DNA of 64,000 nucleotides from Halorussus halobius (GTDB lineage Archaea; Halobacteriota; Halobacteria; Halobacteriales; Haladaptataceae). The stretch is taken from NCBI RefSeq assembly GCF_004765805.1, contig NZ_ML219773.1:434001-498000 (forward strand), given 5' to 3'. Made by a program: the position numbers and the translations under genes. A model generated the notes under the pieces. That model ran no database searches, was not told the origin of the DNA, and was given only the letters and a program-made list of their open reading frames with translations. Positions 1 through 9,154 of the stretch are shown in pieces (within the stretch, counting starts at the first letter, position 1; each line of letters begins with the position of its first letter).

Positions 1-161
1 TCGTCGGCGAACGCGGCCGCCGTTTCGTCGGCCGCCTCGACGTCGACGTCGGCGATGACTATCGACGCGCCCTCCTCGCCGAGGCGCTCGGCGATGCTTC
101 GCCCGATTCCGTTCGCAGCGCCCGTCACGAACGCGGTCTTGCCGGATACGCGAGAACCCAT
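1..161 (-). CDS. Short-chain dehydrogenase/reductase (SDR), N-terminal part only
   Basis: The reverse strand from ATG at 161 encodes the start of a Rossmann-fold oxidoreductase, and the gene runs off the left edge. The classical SDR cofactor motif TGxxxGIG is present as TGAANGIG at about residues 14-21. It is followed by a helix and a beta strand ending IVIADVD, where an acidic residue after beta2 usually favours NAD(H) over NADP(H). The catalytic YxxxK lies outside the window, so the substrate cannot be judged. It is divergent from the oxidoreductase gene that follows. Confidence 0.85.
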   Translation of the reverse strand, partial: MGSRVSGKTAFVTGAANGIGRSIAERLGEEGASIVIADVDVEAADETAAAFAD

Positions 162-375
162 GGTGGTGGAGTCACGACCGCCGCATATCCGTGTGACGGT
201 TCCGGTAAGTGGGGCGCGGGTCCCTCGAAGAATCGTCGGCGTGAAATCGAGACGGTGTCTCTTCCGTCACGTTGATTAAAACTGCCTCCGATGGTCGGGT
301 AGTGCTTGGGACGAGATACCGCACGGCACGGGACGGACATCGATTCGGGAATCGCGCCGCGGGGGCTCACTGCCG

Positions 376-1719
376 ATGCTGAACCTGCCCGCCAGACTGC
401 GCGAGCGCGACGACCCCGTGGCGGCCGGGGTCGTGGGTGCGGGGCTGTTCGGCACCAACCTCATCGACCAGATGGAGCGCGTCCCCGGACTGGAGACGGC
501 CGCCGTCGCCGACGTCGACCGTGAGAAGGCGACCGACACGCTCCGGGACGCCGGCGTCCCGGACGGGGACGTGCGCTCGGTCGAAGACGCCTCGGGCGTG
601 AACGACGCGCTCGCGGACGGGAACCGCGCGGTCGTCGCCGACGGGGTGGAACTCGCGACCAGCGACGTCGACGTGGTCGTGGAAGCGACCGGCGTCCCGG
701 ACGTCGGCGCGCGCCACGCCTACGAGGCCATCATGGCGGCCAACCACGTCGTGATGGTGACCGTCGAGGCCGACGCCGTGGTCGGCCCCATCCTCGCGGA
801 GATGGCCGACCGCGCGGGCGTCACCTACTCGATGGCCTACGGCGACCAGCCCGCGCTCATCGCCGAACTGTACGACTGGGCGCGGACCGTCGGCCTCGAC
901 GTGGTCGCGGCCGGCAAGGGCAACCCGTACCTGCCTGAGAACCGCTACGGCACGCCCGAGGACGTGTTCGAGCGCTGGGGCTTCGACCCGGAGTTCGTCG
1001 AGGAGCAGGGGCTCAACCCCCGGATGTACAACTCCTTCCTCGACGGCACCAAGGTCGCGGTCGAGATGGCGGCCGTGGCCAACGCGACCGGCCTGACGCC
1101 CGACGTGCCGGGGATGCACATCCCCGACGCCGCCGTCCCCGAGATTCCCGAGAAGCTCCGGCCGAAAGCCGACGGCGGCATTCTGAACGACACGGGCGTC
1201 GTCGAGACGGTCAGCGGCCTCCGGCCCGACGGCACCGAGATCGAGTTCGACGTCGACTTCGGCGTGTTCGTCGTCACGACGACGCCCAACGAGCGCGTCC
1301 AGGAGTACGTCGAGCAGAACAGCGGCTCGGGCATCTACGTCGCCAGCGACGGCGAGTATCAGGTGTTCTACCGGCCCCACCACCTCCCGGGCCTCGAAAC
1401 GCCCGTGAGCGTGGCCAACGCCGCCGTCCGGAACGAACCGACCGGGGTGGCGCGCGCCCACGAGGCCGAGGTGGTCGGCGCGGCCAAGCGCGACCTCGAC
1501 CCCGGCGACGAGATAGACGGCGGCGGCGGGTACACCGTCTACGGCCACCTCGTCGCGGCCGAGGACGCCGACGACGCGGGCTACGTGCCGATGGAACTGC
1601 TGGAGGGCGCGACGGTCACCTCGGCGGTCGAGCGGGGTGAGGTGCTGACCTACGACGACGTCGCGGTCGACGAGGAGTCGTTCATCTACCGGCTCCGGCG
1701 GCTTCAGGACGGTCGCTGA
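376..1719 (+). CDS. Homoserine dehydrogenase-like NAD(P)-dependent oxidoreductase with C-terminal SAF domain
   Basis: The 447-residue cytosolic protein has an N-terminal Rossmann fold with GAGLFG at residues 21-26. A homoserine-dehydrogenase/Gfo-Idh-like middle follows (EATGVPDVGARHAYEAIMA, where a homoserine dehydrogenase would bind its aldehyde/alcohol). The C-terminal ~90 residues (DPGDEIDGGGGYTVYGHL onward) resemble an SAF domain. True homoserine dehydrogenases are organised differently, and members with this SAF tail are found in sugar-acid or branched-sugar catabolism in bacteria, so I infer a catabolic oxidoreductase rather than threonine biosynthesis. ATG at 376 is preferred because the Rossmann fold begins soon after. 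The substrate is unknown. Confidence 0.75.
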   Translation: MLNLPARLRERDDPVAAGVVGAGLFGTNLIDQMERVPGLETAAVADVDREKATDTLRDAGVPDGDVRSVEDASGVNDALADGNRAVVADGVELATSDVDVVVEATGVPDVGARHAYEAIMAANHVVMVTVEADAVVGPILAEMADRAGVTYSMAYGDQPALIAELYDWARTVGLDVVAAGKGNPYLPENRYGTPEDVFERWGFDPEFVEEQGLNPRMYNSFLDGTKVAVEMAAVANATGLTPDVPGMHIPDAAVPEIPEKLRPKADGGILNDTGVVETVSGLRPDGTEIEFDVDFGVFVVTTTPNERVQEYVEQNSGSGIYVASDGEYQVFYRPHHLPGLETPVSVANAAVRNEPTGVARAHEAEVVGAAKRDLDPGDEIDGGGGYTVYGHLVAAEDADDAGYVPMELLEGATVTSAVERGEVLTYDDVAVDEESFIYRLRRLQDGR

Positions 1720-1821
1720 GCGCGGGATGGGGCGATTTTCGACAGCGAGCGCGGGCGCGGGGGACCGCGACGGAGCGGAAATTAAGACATATATCCGACC
1801 ACCCGCGTATTCCGACGGGAC

Positions 1822-2139
1822 ATGCAATTCTGTGACGAGTGCGGGTCGCTGATGCACACGGAGGGCGAGACGTGGGTGTGTCGCTCCTGTGAGAACGAGG
1901 AGCCGCGGGACTCGGAGGCGGACGCGGCGATGGCGACACGGGACGGACAGCGCGACGACGGGGCACCCGCCGTGGCCGACGCGACCCAGGGGTCCACCGA
2001 GACGATGGAAGAACCCTGTCCGGCCGAGGACTGCGACGGCGACGAGGCCGACTACGAGATGATGCCGAAGCCGGGCGGTTCCTACGAGGTTCGGCTGTTC
2101 ACCTGCGTCGAGTGCGGCCACCGGTGGCGCGAGTCCTGA
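1822..2139 (+). CDS. TFS/RPA12/RPB9-like zinc-ribbon protein lacking the catalytic DE pair
   Basis: The 105-residue protein has two zinc ribbons: an N-terminal one with CDEC at 4-7 and CRSC near residue 20, and a C-terminal one with a Cys pair near residue 70 (CPAEDC) and CVEC followed by GHRWRES. This is the layout of archaeal transcription factor S, which enters the RNA polymerase secondary channel and stimulates transcript cleavage through an Asp-Glu pair on the ribbon tip. In this protein the tip reads KPGGSYEVRLFTC, so the expected DE is replaced by GS. The linker is Asp/Ala-rich and disordered. It is probably an RNA polymerase-binding paralogue with no cleavage activity. A TATA-like ATTAAGACATATAT lies about 30 bases upstream. 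Confidence 0.8.
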   Translation: MQFCDECGSLMHTEGETWVCRSCENEEPRDSEADAAMATRDGQRDDGAPAVADATQGSTETMEEPCPAEDCDGDEADYEMMPKPGGSYEVRLFTCVECGHRWRES

Positions 2140-2232
2140 CGGCGCGTGGTTCGCCGTCCCCGGCACGAACGACCGCCGAACTGAGGCGAGCGTCCGACGC
2201 CCACGACCGACGGAGACGGTTCTAAAACGCGG

Positions 2233-3117
2233 CTACTGCTCCGACGCGACGTCCTCGAAGAACGACGCGATCTCCTCGTTCGCGAATTCCGGGCGCTCGT
2301 AGTGGGCGAAGTGGCCGGCGTCCGGCACCGGCTCGAAGTCGAGGTCGGCGAAGTACTCGTCGAGCCGGTCGGCCCACTCGACCCGCAACACGGGGTCGAG
2401 CTCGCCCCACCGGACCGCCGTCGGCACCTCGATCGCGGGCAGGTCGGGCGCGCCGTCGCGCATCAGCCCCGTCCGGCGCTCGTCGGCGGCGACGTACCAG
2501 TCGAACCCGCCCTGCAGGTTGCCGGGCTCGGCGAAGTTGTCGACCCACGCGTCGAGGTCCTCGGCGAAGGCGTCGGGGTCTCCCGCCCAGTGGCGGAGGA
2601 AGTGGCCGACGTAGTGCCGAATCGTCTCGCGGTTCGCCCCGACGAGGTCGGCGGCCCACGGCTGCTGGTTGAACGACTGGTACCAGATTTCCCCGAGGTG
2701 GTCGGGGTCGAGCCACCGGTCGCCGATGCCGGGGTACGGGCAGTCGAAGAAAAAGAGGCCGGCCACCCGGTCGGGGTGTTCGCGCGCGAACGACTGGGCG
2801 ACGTGCGCGCCGAGGTCGTGGCTCACCAGTCCGACCGACTCCAAGCCCAGTTCGTCGACGAACCCTCGGAGGTCGGCGACGTGGGCCGCGATGCCGTACC
2901 CCTCGCCGGGCGACGTATCTGGGTTGTCGCTGTCGCCGAACCCGCGCAGGTCGGGCGCGATTACGTCGAACGAGTCGGCCAGCGCGGGCAGGTTCTTGTG
3001 CCACGTCCGCCAGAACTCGGGCCACCCGTGGAGGAAGACAAGCGGGTCGCCCGACCCCTCGCGGACGTAGTGGATGGTAGCGCCGTCGACCTCGACGTAC
3101 TCGTGGTTCGGCTCCAT
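2233..3117 (-). CDS. Alpha/beta hydrolase, epoxide hydrolase-like
   Basis: The 294-residue protein has the hallmarks of the epoxide hydrolase/haloalkane dehalogenase branch of alpha/beta hydrolases. HGWPEFW (residues 30-36) forms the oxyanion hole. SHDLGAHV carries the nucleophilic Asp at about residue 101. The general base is probably the His in DAGHFAHYERPEF near the C-terminus. A lid domain with Trp and Tyr residues lies between. The predicted reaction is hydrolysis of an epoxide or related ester through an alkyl-enzyme intermediate in the cytosol. The neighbouring acyl-CoA and oxidoreductase genes suggest a catabolic setting. The substrate is unknown. Confidence 0.85.
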   Translation of the reverse strand: MEPNHEYVEVDGATIHYVREGSGDPLVFLHGWPEFWRTWHKNLPALADSFDVIAPDLRGFGDSDNPDTSPGEGYGIAAHVADLRGFVDELGLESVGLVSHDLGAHVAQSFAREHPDRVAGLFFFDCPYPGIGDRWLDPDHLGEIWYQSFNQQPWAADLVGANRETIRHYVGHFLRHWAGDPDAFAEDLDAWVDNFAEPGNLQGGFDWYVAADERRTGLMRDGAPDLPAIEVPTAVRWGELDPVLRVEWADRLDEYFADLDFEPVPDAGHFAHYERPEFANEEIASFFEDVASEQ

Positions 3118-3380
3118 GCGCCGAGGATGATTCGACGGGGCTTGTAGGTTTCCCCGGCTAATTCGGGAGTGTTCGGATAAGAGCGACCAATCTCGGTTGC
3201 GGTGGGGTGCTGTGAGGCGCGGATATCCGCCAGAGGGACCGCGAGCGTGCCGAGGGCTTTCGAGGCGTTGGTTGCTGTCTCGGTGTCAGAGAGCGCGCCG
3301 AGGGCTTTCGAGGACTGTCCACCACCCGAACCTGACGTAACCGAACACCGCCGCCGACTCGCATCCGCAGAGGTCCCGAC
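3118..3380. repeat. Intergenic repeat copies (GCGCCGAGGGCTTTCGAGG type)
   Basis: This non-coding stretch between two leftward genes holds two copies of a short GC-rich sequence, at about 3250-3270 and 3293-3313 (GCCGAGGGCTTTCGAGG). A third, longer match lies near 32,635, where the similarity continues for some 25 further bases (CACCAC(C/T)CGAAC). The copies are imperfect. No reading frame in it looks like a gene. Confidence 0.5.
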
Positions 3381-4310
3381 TCACTCCCCGAGCGCGCGCC
3401 GGAGCGCGGCGACCCGGCGGTTCCGGCGCTCGACCACCTCGTCGGGGTCCTCGTCGTACTCGTAGAACCCTTCCCCGGCGTCGACGCCGGTCCGGCCATC
3501 CGAGACGTACTCGTCGAACAGGTCGCCGGCCTCGTCGGCGTCGCTCAACTCGGGATACAGGTCGTCGGCGATGGTCTCGAACAGGTCGACGCCCGCGAGG
3601 TCCATCGTCTCGAACGGCCCGACGACGGCGGTTCGGAGGGCGTAGCCGTCCCGGACCGCCGCGTCGATGTCTTCGAGCGAGGCGACGCCTTCTTCGAGGA
3701 GGTGCACGCACTCGCGGACGACCGCGAACTGGATGCGGTTCCAGACGAACCCCGGCACCTCCCGGTTCAACACGATTGGGTCGCGGTCGACCGCCTCGAC
3801 GAACGCGGTGGCGCGCTCGACGGTCTCCTCGCTGGTCGCCTCGCCGGGGACGACCTCGACCAGCGGCAGCAGGTACGGCGGGTTCCACCAGTGACAGACC
3901 ACGACTCGGTCGGCCGCCTCGGGCACGCCGGCCGCGATGTCGCTCGGCGGGATTCCGGACGTGTTGCTCGCCAGCACCGCGTCGTCGGGCGCGGCCGCCG
4001 CGACGTTCCCGAACACCTCGTGTTTCACGTCGAGGTCCTCCGAGACGGTCTCTATCACCAGCTCCGCGCCCGCGACGCCCTCAGCGGTGTCGAGCGTGGG
4101 GTCGATGCGGTCGAGGACGCTCTCGGCCGACTCGTCGGCCAGTCCCTCGTCGTTCAGGAACTCGACCGCCGCGCGCATCTGCTCGAGCGCGCGGTCGAGG
4201 TTCGACTGGCGGTGGTCGACCATCGACACCCGCGCGCCGTGGCGCGCGAACTGGACCGCGAGCCCGTGGCCCATCACCCCTGCTCCGACGACGGCGACGT
4301 CTGATACCAT
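3381..4310 (-). CDS. 3-hydroxyacyl-CoA dehydrogenase family protein
   Basis: The 309-residue protein begins with a Rossmann fold (VAVVGAGVMGHGLA, GxGxxG at residues 9-14) and continues through VIETVSEDLDVKHEVF and ASNTSGIPPSDIA, both typical of the FadB-type 3-hydroxyacyl-CoA dehydrogenase NAD domain. The catalytic His is in VVVCHWWNPPYLLPLVEVV. The C-terminal helical domain carries VWNRIQFAVVRECVHLLEEG. The expected reaction is NAD-dependent oxidation of 3-hydroxyacyl-CoA. The HWWNPP variant (HFFNP in FadB) resembles lambda-crystallin/3-hydroxybutyryl-CoA-type enzymes. I chose ATG at 4310 because an upstream in-frame start at 4367 adds 19 residues before the Rossmann strand. Confidence 0.85.
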   Translation of the reverse strand: MVSDVAVVGAGVMGHGLAVQFARHGARVSMVDHRQSNLDRALEQMRAAVEFLNDEGLADESAESVLDRIDPTLDTAEGVAGAELVIETVSEDLDVKHEVFGNVAAAAPDDAVLASNTSGIPPSDIAAGVPEAADRVVVCHWWNPPYLLPLVEVVPGEATSEETVERATAFVEAVDRDPIVLNREVPGFVWNRIQFAVVRECVHLLEEGVASLEDIDAAVRDGYALRTAVVGPFETMDLAGVDLFETIADDLYPELSDADEAGDLFDEYVSDGRTGVDAGEGFYEYDEDPDEVVERRNRRVAALRRALGE

Positions 4311-4470
4311 CGTCCGTACGGTCGAACAGCCGTCACATAAATCTCGCGCAGAATGTCGAACGTTCACGGAAGAACGCGAATCGGAAACGCTTCGTCACGT
4401 ATCTCGGCGACGTATCAGCAACACCGTCTCGGGGCGGAAGAGCTAAGGCGGGCGTTGGTCGAACACTGCC

Positions 4471-6608
4471 ATGGTACGAACCGAGACCGAACTGGAGCCG
4501 TTACTGGCTCCCGAGTCGGTCGCCGTGGTCGGCGCGAGCCCGGACTCGTGGTACTCCTCACAACTGGTCGACAACCTGCTCGACTACGGCTTCGACGGCG
4601 ACGTGTATCTCGTCAACCCCGGCCGCGACGAGGCGTGGGGTCGACCCTGCTACGACGCCATCTCGGACCTGCCCGAGCCGGTCGACCTCGCGGTCGTCAG
4701 CGTCCCCCGCGAGGTCGTCGTGGACGTGGTGCGGGAGGCCGGAGAGATGGGCGTGCCCGCCGCGCTCGTCATCACCGCCGGGTTCGCCGAGGCCGACGAC
4801 GAGGGCGCGGCGCTCGAAGCCGAACTCGCCGAGGTCGCAGACGCCCACGACGTCGCGGTCTGTGGCCCCAACTGCATCGGACTGGCCAACGCCCGCGAAG
4901 GCACCGTGCTGACCAGCACCTGCTCGCGACGGCCCGAACCGGGCTCTATCGGGCTCGTGAGCCAGTCGGGCGCGCTGGCGTTCACGACCTTCTTCGAGCG
5001 CGCGGCCGACGAGGACGTTCACTTCTCGCACATCGTCTCGACCGGCAACGAGGCCGACCTGTCGGTGACCGACTACGTGGGGTCGCTGGCCGACCGCGAC
5101 GCGGTCGACGCGGTCTGCACCTACGTCGAGGGGGTCGACGACCCCCGGCGGTTCATGGCCGCCGCCGACGAGGCGGTCCGGTCGGGCACGCCCGTCCTGA
5201 CCGTCAAGGTCGGCGCGTCCGACGTGGCCGAGGCGGCGTCGGTCTCCCACACCGGGTCGGTGACGGGCAACGACGCGGCGTGGGACGCCGCGTTCGCCCA
5301 GACCGGCGTCGAGCGCGTGCCCGACGTGCCCGACCTGCTCTCGCGGGCCAGCGCCCACGCCGCGTTCGACCCGCCCGCCTCGGACCGAGTCTGCGTGGCC
5401 TCGACCAGCGGCGGGCTGGCGAGCCTGCTCGCGGACATGGCCGCAGCGCGTGGCCTCTCGCTTCCGGACATCGCGGGCGAGACCGAGCGGGCGTTGCTCG
5501 ATTCGGAGGACCTGCTCACCTTCGGCGAGATGCACAACCCGGCCGACATCCGGGGGTACGGCGCGGAGGTACTCCCCGACATCGCGGACGTGCTGTTCGC
5601 GGACGACGCCTTCGACGCGTACGTGTTCGCCATCGGCCTCCCGGCGGTCGGCGACGACGCCGAGGAAATCGCCGACGACCTGCTCGAAGTCGCGCAGATG
5701 GCGTCCGACCCCGTGTTGTTCCTCTGGACCGGGCGGAAAGAGCCCGCGTCGCCGCCGCCCTCCCCTACGAGCGCGTGCGCCGCGAGACGCCCCTGTTCTA
5801 CGACCCGAGCCGGTGTATGGACGCGCTGGCCTCGCTGGTCGACGCGGGCGAGCGCCGCGACCGACTCGCGGCCCGGCCCTCGCGGGCCGAACTCGCGGCC
5901 CACGCGGCCGCGAGTTCGCCCGACACCGACCTGCCCGACGACGACGTGCTGACGTGGGACGAGGCCGAGTCGCTGCTCGCCGAATACGGCATCGACCTCC
6001 ACGAGACCCGACTGGCGACCGACGCCGACGAGGCGGTCGCGGCCGCCGAGGCGGTCGGCTTCCCGGTCGTACTCAAGGTCGACTCGCCCGACGTGCCCCA
6101 CCGCACCGACGCCGGCGCGGTCCGGACCGACCTCTCGGACCCCGAGGCGGTCCGGGAGGCCTACCGCGAAATCGTCGCCAACACCGAGGCGTTCGCCCCC
6201 GACGCCCGAATCGAGGGCGTGCTGGTCCAGCCCCACGCCGAAGAGGGCGTCGAGGCGCTGGTCGGAGCCTCCCGCGACCCGGTGTTCGGCCCGCTGGTCA
6301 CGGTCGGCTCGGGCGGGACCGCCGTCGAGTCGCTCGACGACGCGGCGGTCCGGGTGCCGCCGTTCTCCGAGGGGGACGCCCGCGACGCCATCGCCGAGAC
6401 GCGGCTCGCGGCCCTGCTCGGGGACGACCGGGGCGGTGGGGACGAGCAGGTGAGTTCGGACGGCGACGTCGCGGCGCTGGCGGCGCTGCTCGAACGAGTC
6501 GGCGACCTCTGCACCGAGGTCGAGACCGTCGCGGAACTCGACCTCAACCCGGTCGTGGTCCACGACGAGGGCATTTCGGTCGTGGACGCGCTGGTCCGGA
6601 CCGAGTAA
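4471..6608 (+). pseudogene. acd: ADP-forming acetate/acyl-CoA ligase (fused alpha-beta), broken by one frameshift
   Basis: The reading frame from ATG 4471 encodes the alpha part: CoA-binding Rossmann domain (VAVVGASPDSWYSSQLVDNL) and the ligase_CoA domains with the phosphorylated His in SHTGSVTGND. It is intact up to WTGRKEP at about 5745. The beta part, an ATP-grasp domain (GFPVVLKVDSPDVPHRTDAG ... ELDLNPVVV), then continues in another frame from about 5750 to 6608. One missing base (or two extra) between about 5739 and 5760 explains this. The enzyme converts acyl-CoA, ADP and phosphate to acid, CoA and ATP, the usual archaeal energy-conserving route. Both halves are well conserved, so a sequencing error or very recent mutation fits better than old decay. 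Confidence 0.8.
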
Positions 6609-6641
6609 GGGAGAATTGGGGTCGCGTGCGCCTTCGACCGC

Positions 6642-7397
6642 TTACGCGTCCTCGACGGTCGGCACGTCGTACTCCTCGGCGATGCGGCCGGCGGCGCGTT
6701 CGAGTCGGTCGAGCGCGGTCGGCACGTCCTCGGCCAGCGTCGGGTTGCCGTGGATGGGCGCGACGGCCGAGACGTCGTAGTCGTCGAATATCTCGTCGAG
6801 CGCGGTCCTGAGCTTGTCGGGGTCGACGTACTGGAGCCAGACGAGGTTGTCGCGGTGGAACTCGTAGACCGTCTCCTCGGGCACGGCGTCGTCGAACTCC
6901 GAGGAGAGTTGTTCGCACTCGCCGGGCGCGTGGTAGTTGCCGAACCCGTCGGCGGTAAAGAGGACGCCCGATTCGGAGTCGCGTATCCACGTCGTGTGCG
7001 ACCGGTCGGCCAGCGGCGGGTCGATGAAGTTGAACGTCCGGCCCAGCACGTCGAGGTCCTCGCCGATGACACACCGGCGGGCGTCGGTCAGCCCCTGAAT
7101 CTCGGGCGACCCCGAGGAGGCGACCAGTTCCACGTCGTCCCACTCGTCGCGGAACTCGGAGATGTTGCCCGAGTGGGGGTAGTCCGAGTGCGAGAGGATG
7201 ATGGCGTCGATGCCCGCGCCGTCGGTCGCCTCGTCGATGGCGTCCGCGAGCTGTTGTTCGTGGTGGAACGACCCGGAGTCGACCAGGATGTACGAGCCGT
7301 CGTGTTCTATCAGGTAGACCGAAACGTGTTCGTGGGCGTCCTCGTGGGGGTAACACACCGTCAGCCACTGGACGTCGTCGGTCACGTGTCTCGTCAT
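6642..7397 (-). CDS. Metallo-beta-lactamase-fold hydrolase (copy 1)
   Basis: The 251-residue cytosolic protein has the MBL fold. Its metal motif is SHSDYPHSGN, a variant of HxHxDH in which the first His is replaced (SHSDxxH). Later ligands may be the Asp in GVLFTADGFGNYH and the His in APIHGNPTL. Such variant cores occur in flavo-diiron-like and other redox or hydrolase branches, so zinc hydrolase activity is not certain. It is the downstream partner of a paralogue (7402-8208, 4-base gap), so the pair is probably one operon. The substrate is unknown. Confidence 0.75.
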   Translation of the reverse strand: MTRHVTDDVQWLTVCYPHEDAHEHVSVYLIEHDGSYILVDSGSFHHEQQLADAIDEATDGAGIDAIILSHSDYPHSGNISEFRDEWDDVELVASSGSPEIQGLTDARRCVIGEDLDVLGRTFNFIDPPLADRSHTTWIRDSESGVLFTADGFGNYHAPGECEQLSSEFDDAVPEETVYEFHRDNLVWLQYVDPDKLRTALDEIFDDYDVSAVAPIHGNPTLAEDVPTALDRLERAAGRIAEEYDVPTVEDA

Positions 7398-7401
7398 CGA
7401 A

Positions 7402-8208
7402 TCACCCCAGAATCCCGATGCGGTCGCGCTCGTTTATCTCGGCCACCACGTCCTTCATCAGGTCCATGTACTCGGTCGGGTCCTCCCGAACGACGAGTCC
7501 GTGGGCCGGGAGAATCCACTCCGGGTCGTAGTGGTCGACGAGCCAGTCTATCTCGCGCTGGACCTTCTCGACGTTCACGTACTGGTGCCAGAACAGCACC
7601 CGGCCGTGGAACTGGAGCAGGCGGCCGAGGTCGAGGTCGTGGTCGAGTTCGTCCACGAACGACAGCATCTCGTGTTCGGCGTGGGGGTAGCCCAGCCAGT
7701 CGACCGGCAGCAGCATGTCGTTGGTGCGCTCGGTCATCCACACCGACACGGGCGCGTCGAGGAACGTCGCCTCGTGGAAGTCGAGGACGTATCCGCCGAG
7801 GTCGATGCTGTCGCCCTCGCCGACGTGGGTCGCGTCGTCGAGGTGGTAGAGTTCGTGGTCGTTGCCGTACTTCGGCGCGACCAGTTCGGCCTCGGGGTAG
7901 GCGTCGAGCAGCGCCGTCGCGTTCCCGGCGTGGGGAACGTCGGGGTGCGAGACCACGAGGTAATCGAGGTCGCGGCCGTCGAGTGCGGCCTCGACGTCCG
8001 ACAGTATCTCCTCGCGGCTGGCGGGCGAGAGCGTGTCGAACAGCAGCGTCTCGTCGTCGCCCTCGAACAGGTAGGCACACTGCGGGATGTACACCTCGCC
8101 GTCGGGGTCGTACCAGTCGGGGCCGTCGCCGTCCCCTGTCACCATCTCGGTTCGGTCCGGTCCCGGTTCGTAGAACCAGTGGAGGCCGGGTAGTATCTCT
8201 CTGGGCAT
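7402..8208 (-). CDS. Metallo-beta-lactamase-fold hydrolase (copy 2)
   Basis: The 268-residue paralogue of the next gene downstream shares the same variant metal motif (SHPDVPHAGN), a YLVVSHPDVPHAGNA strand-loop, and the late His in WILPAHGLVV. It also has QFHGRVLFWHQYVNVEKVQREIDWLVDHYDPEW, which aligns with HRDNLVWLQYVDPDKLRTALDEIFDDYD in copy 1. The N-terminus (LPGLHWFYEPGPDRTEM) is longer. The matched pair may act as a heteromer. The conserved W-x-x-Y segment near the C-terminus recalls oxygen-reducing flavodiiron-type MBL domains, but no flavodoxin domain is present. Confidence 0.75.
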   Translation of the reverse strand: MPREILPGLHWFYEPGPDRTEMVTGDGDGPDWYDPDGEVYIPQCAYLFEGDDETLLFDTLSPASREEILSDVEAALDGRDLDYLVVSHPDVPHAGNATALLDAYPEAELVAPKYGNDHELYHLDDATHVGEGDSIDLGGYVLDFHEATFLDAPVSVWMTERTNDMLLPVDWLGYPHAEHEMLSFVDELDHDLDLGRLLQFHGRVLFWHQYVNVEKVQREIDWLVDHYDPEWILPAHGLVVREDPTEYMDLMKDVVAEINERDRIGILG

Positions 8209-8309
8209 GGGTCCGTAACACCTCCCATGCTATCGGCGACCGTTCGACAAAACAATCGTGGTTGCGGCAAGAGAGTATCACCGGCTCGCGGCCGTCGGGC
8301 CGAATCGGG

Positions 8310-8939
8310 CTACAGCGATTCGAGGTAGCGTTCCACGTCGTCGACGGTCCGGACGTCGCCGTACTTCGAGTGGATGTCGACCAGGTTCGCCTCGTGGGGG
8401 CCCTCGACGCGGTCCCCGACGCCGTCCTCGGGGACGACGACGTGGTAGCCGCCCGAGCAGGCGTCGACCGCCGTGGCGCGGATGCACCCGCTGGTCGAAC
8501 AGCCCAGCAGTATCGTCGTGTCGACGCCGTACCGGGTCAGCACCGACTGGAGTTCGGTCTCGTGGAACGCGCTGGCCTGGCGCTTGTCGAGGACGTAATC
8601 GCCGGCCTCGGCGTGCAGGTCCTCGTCCAACTCGACCCACTCGCTGTCGGCGGTCAACTCGGTCAGCGCGGGAATCTTCTCCGCCCAGATACCGAGGTCG
8701 ACCGCCTCGTCGTCCCGCGTGACGATGCGGGTGAATATTACGGGCACGTCCTTCCCTCGGGCGGCGTCGAGCAGTCGATTCGTCTCCTCGATGACGCCGG
8801 TCAGGTCGCTCCCGAGCGCGTGGTCCGGGTCGGTAAAGCCCTTCGTGAGGTCGACCACGACCAGCGCGGGCGAGTCGCCGTACCCGACCTCGTTGGCCAT
8901 CGTCCCCTCGTAGCTGTCGGGAACCGAATCGGTGTCCAT
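8310..8939 (-). CDS. Isochorismatase-family cysteine hydrolase
   Basis: The 209-residue protein has the catalytic triad of the family: Asp in LVVVDLTKGF, Lys in YVLDKRQASAFHET, and Cys in LGCSTSGCIRATAVDA, with the cis-peptide context before the Cys. Within the family it most resembles N-carbamoylsarcosine amidase-type amidohydrolases. Nicotinamidases carry different metal ligands. I chose ATG at 8939 over an upstream GTG at 8963 because CGCTTTTGTG (8961-8970) sits where a TATA box of a leaderless haloarchaeal transcript should be. The substrate is unknown and is probably a small amide or carbamoyl compound. Confidence 0.8.
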   Translation of the reverse strand: MDTDSVPDSYEGTMANEVGYGDSPALVVVDLTKGFTDPDHALGSDLTGVIEETNRLLDAARGKDVPVIFTRIVTRDDEAVDLGIWAEKIPALTELTADSEWVELDEDLHAEAGDYVLDKRQASAFHETELQSVLTRYGVDTTILLGCSTSGCIRATAVDACSGGYHVVVPEDGVGDRVEGPHEANLVDIHSKYGDVRTVDDVERYLESL

Positions 8940-9120
8940 GCGCGTGGGTTCGCACCGCGGCACAAAAGCGTTGCTTCGGGACCGGTTTCGGCGTCGGACG
9001 CCCGCGAACGCTCTCTGAGGCGCTGTCGTCCCCGTTCGAGCGCTCGCTCCGCGTCTCGACCGGTCCTGTCGTCTACTATCTAAAAGTTATCCACCCGACG
9101 TTATCCTACGGTAACAGGTA

Positions 9121-9130
9121 CCTTTTTATC
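9121..9130 (+). promoter_or_regulatory. TATA box for the E2 gene
   Basis: CTTTTTATCC lies about 27 bases before the ATG at 9155, the spacing expected for a leaderless haloarchaeal transcript. It supports ATG 9155 over the in-frame TTG two codons upstream. Confidence 0.6.
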
Positions 9131-9154
9131 CTGAATCTAGGTATTCCGTTGCAC

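Noticed and set aside
367..2166. Long leftward open frame opposite the oxidoreductase and zinc-ribbon genes
   Set aside because: High GC leaves long stop-free frames on the other strand. Its residue composition (Val/Arg/Gly/His-rich) has no domain, while the rightward genes have clear motifs.
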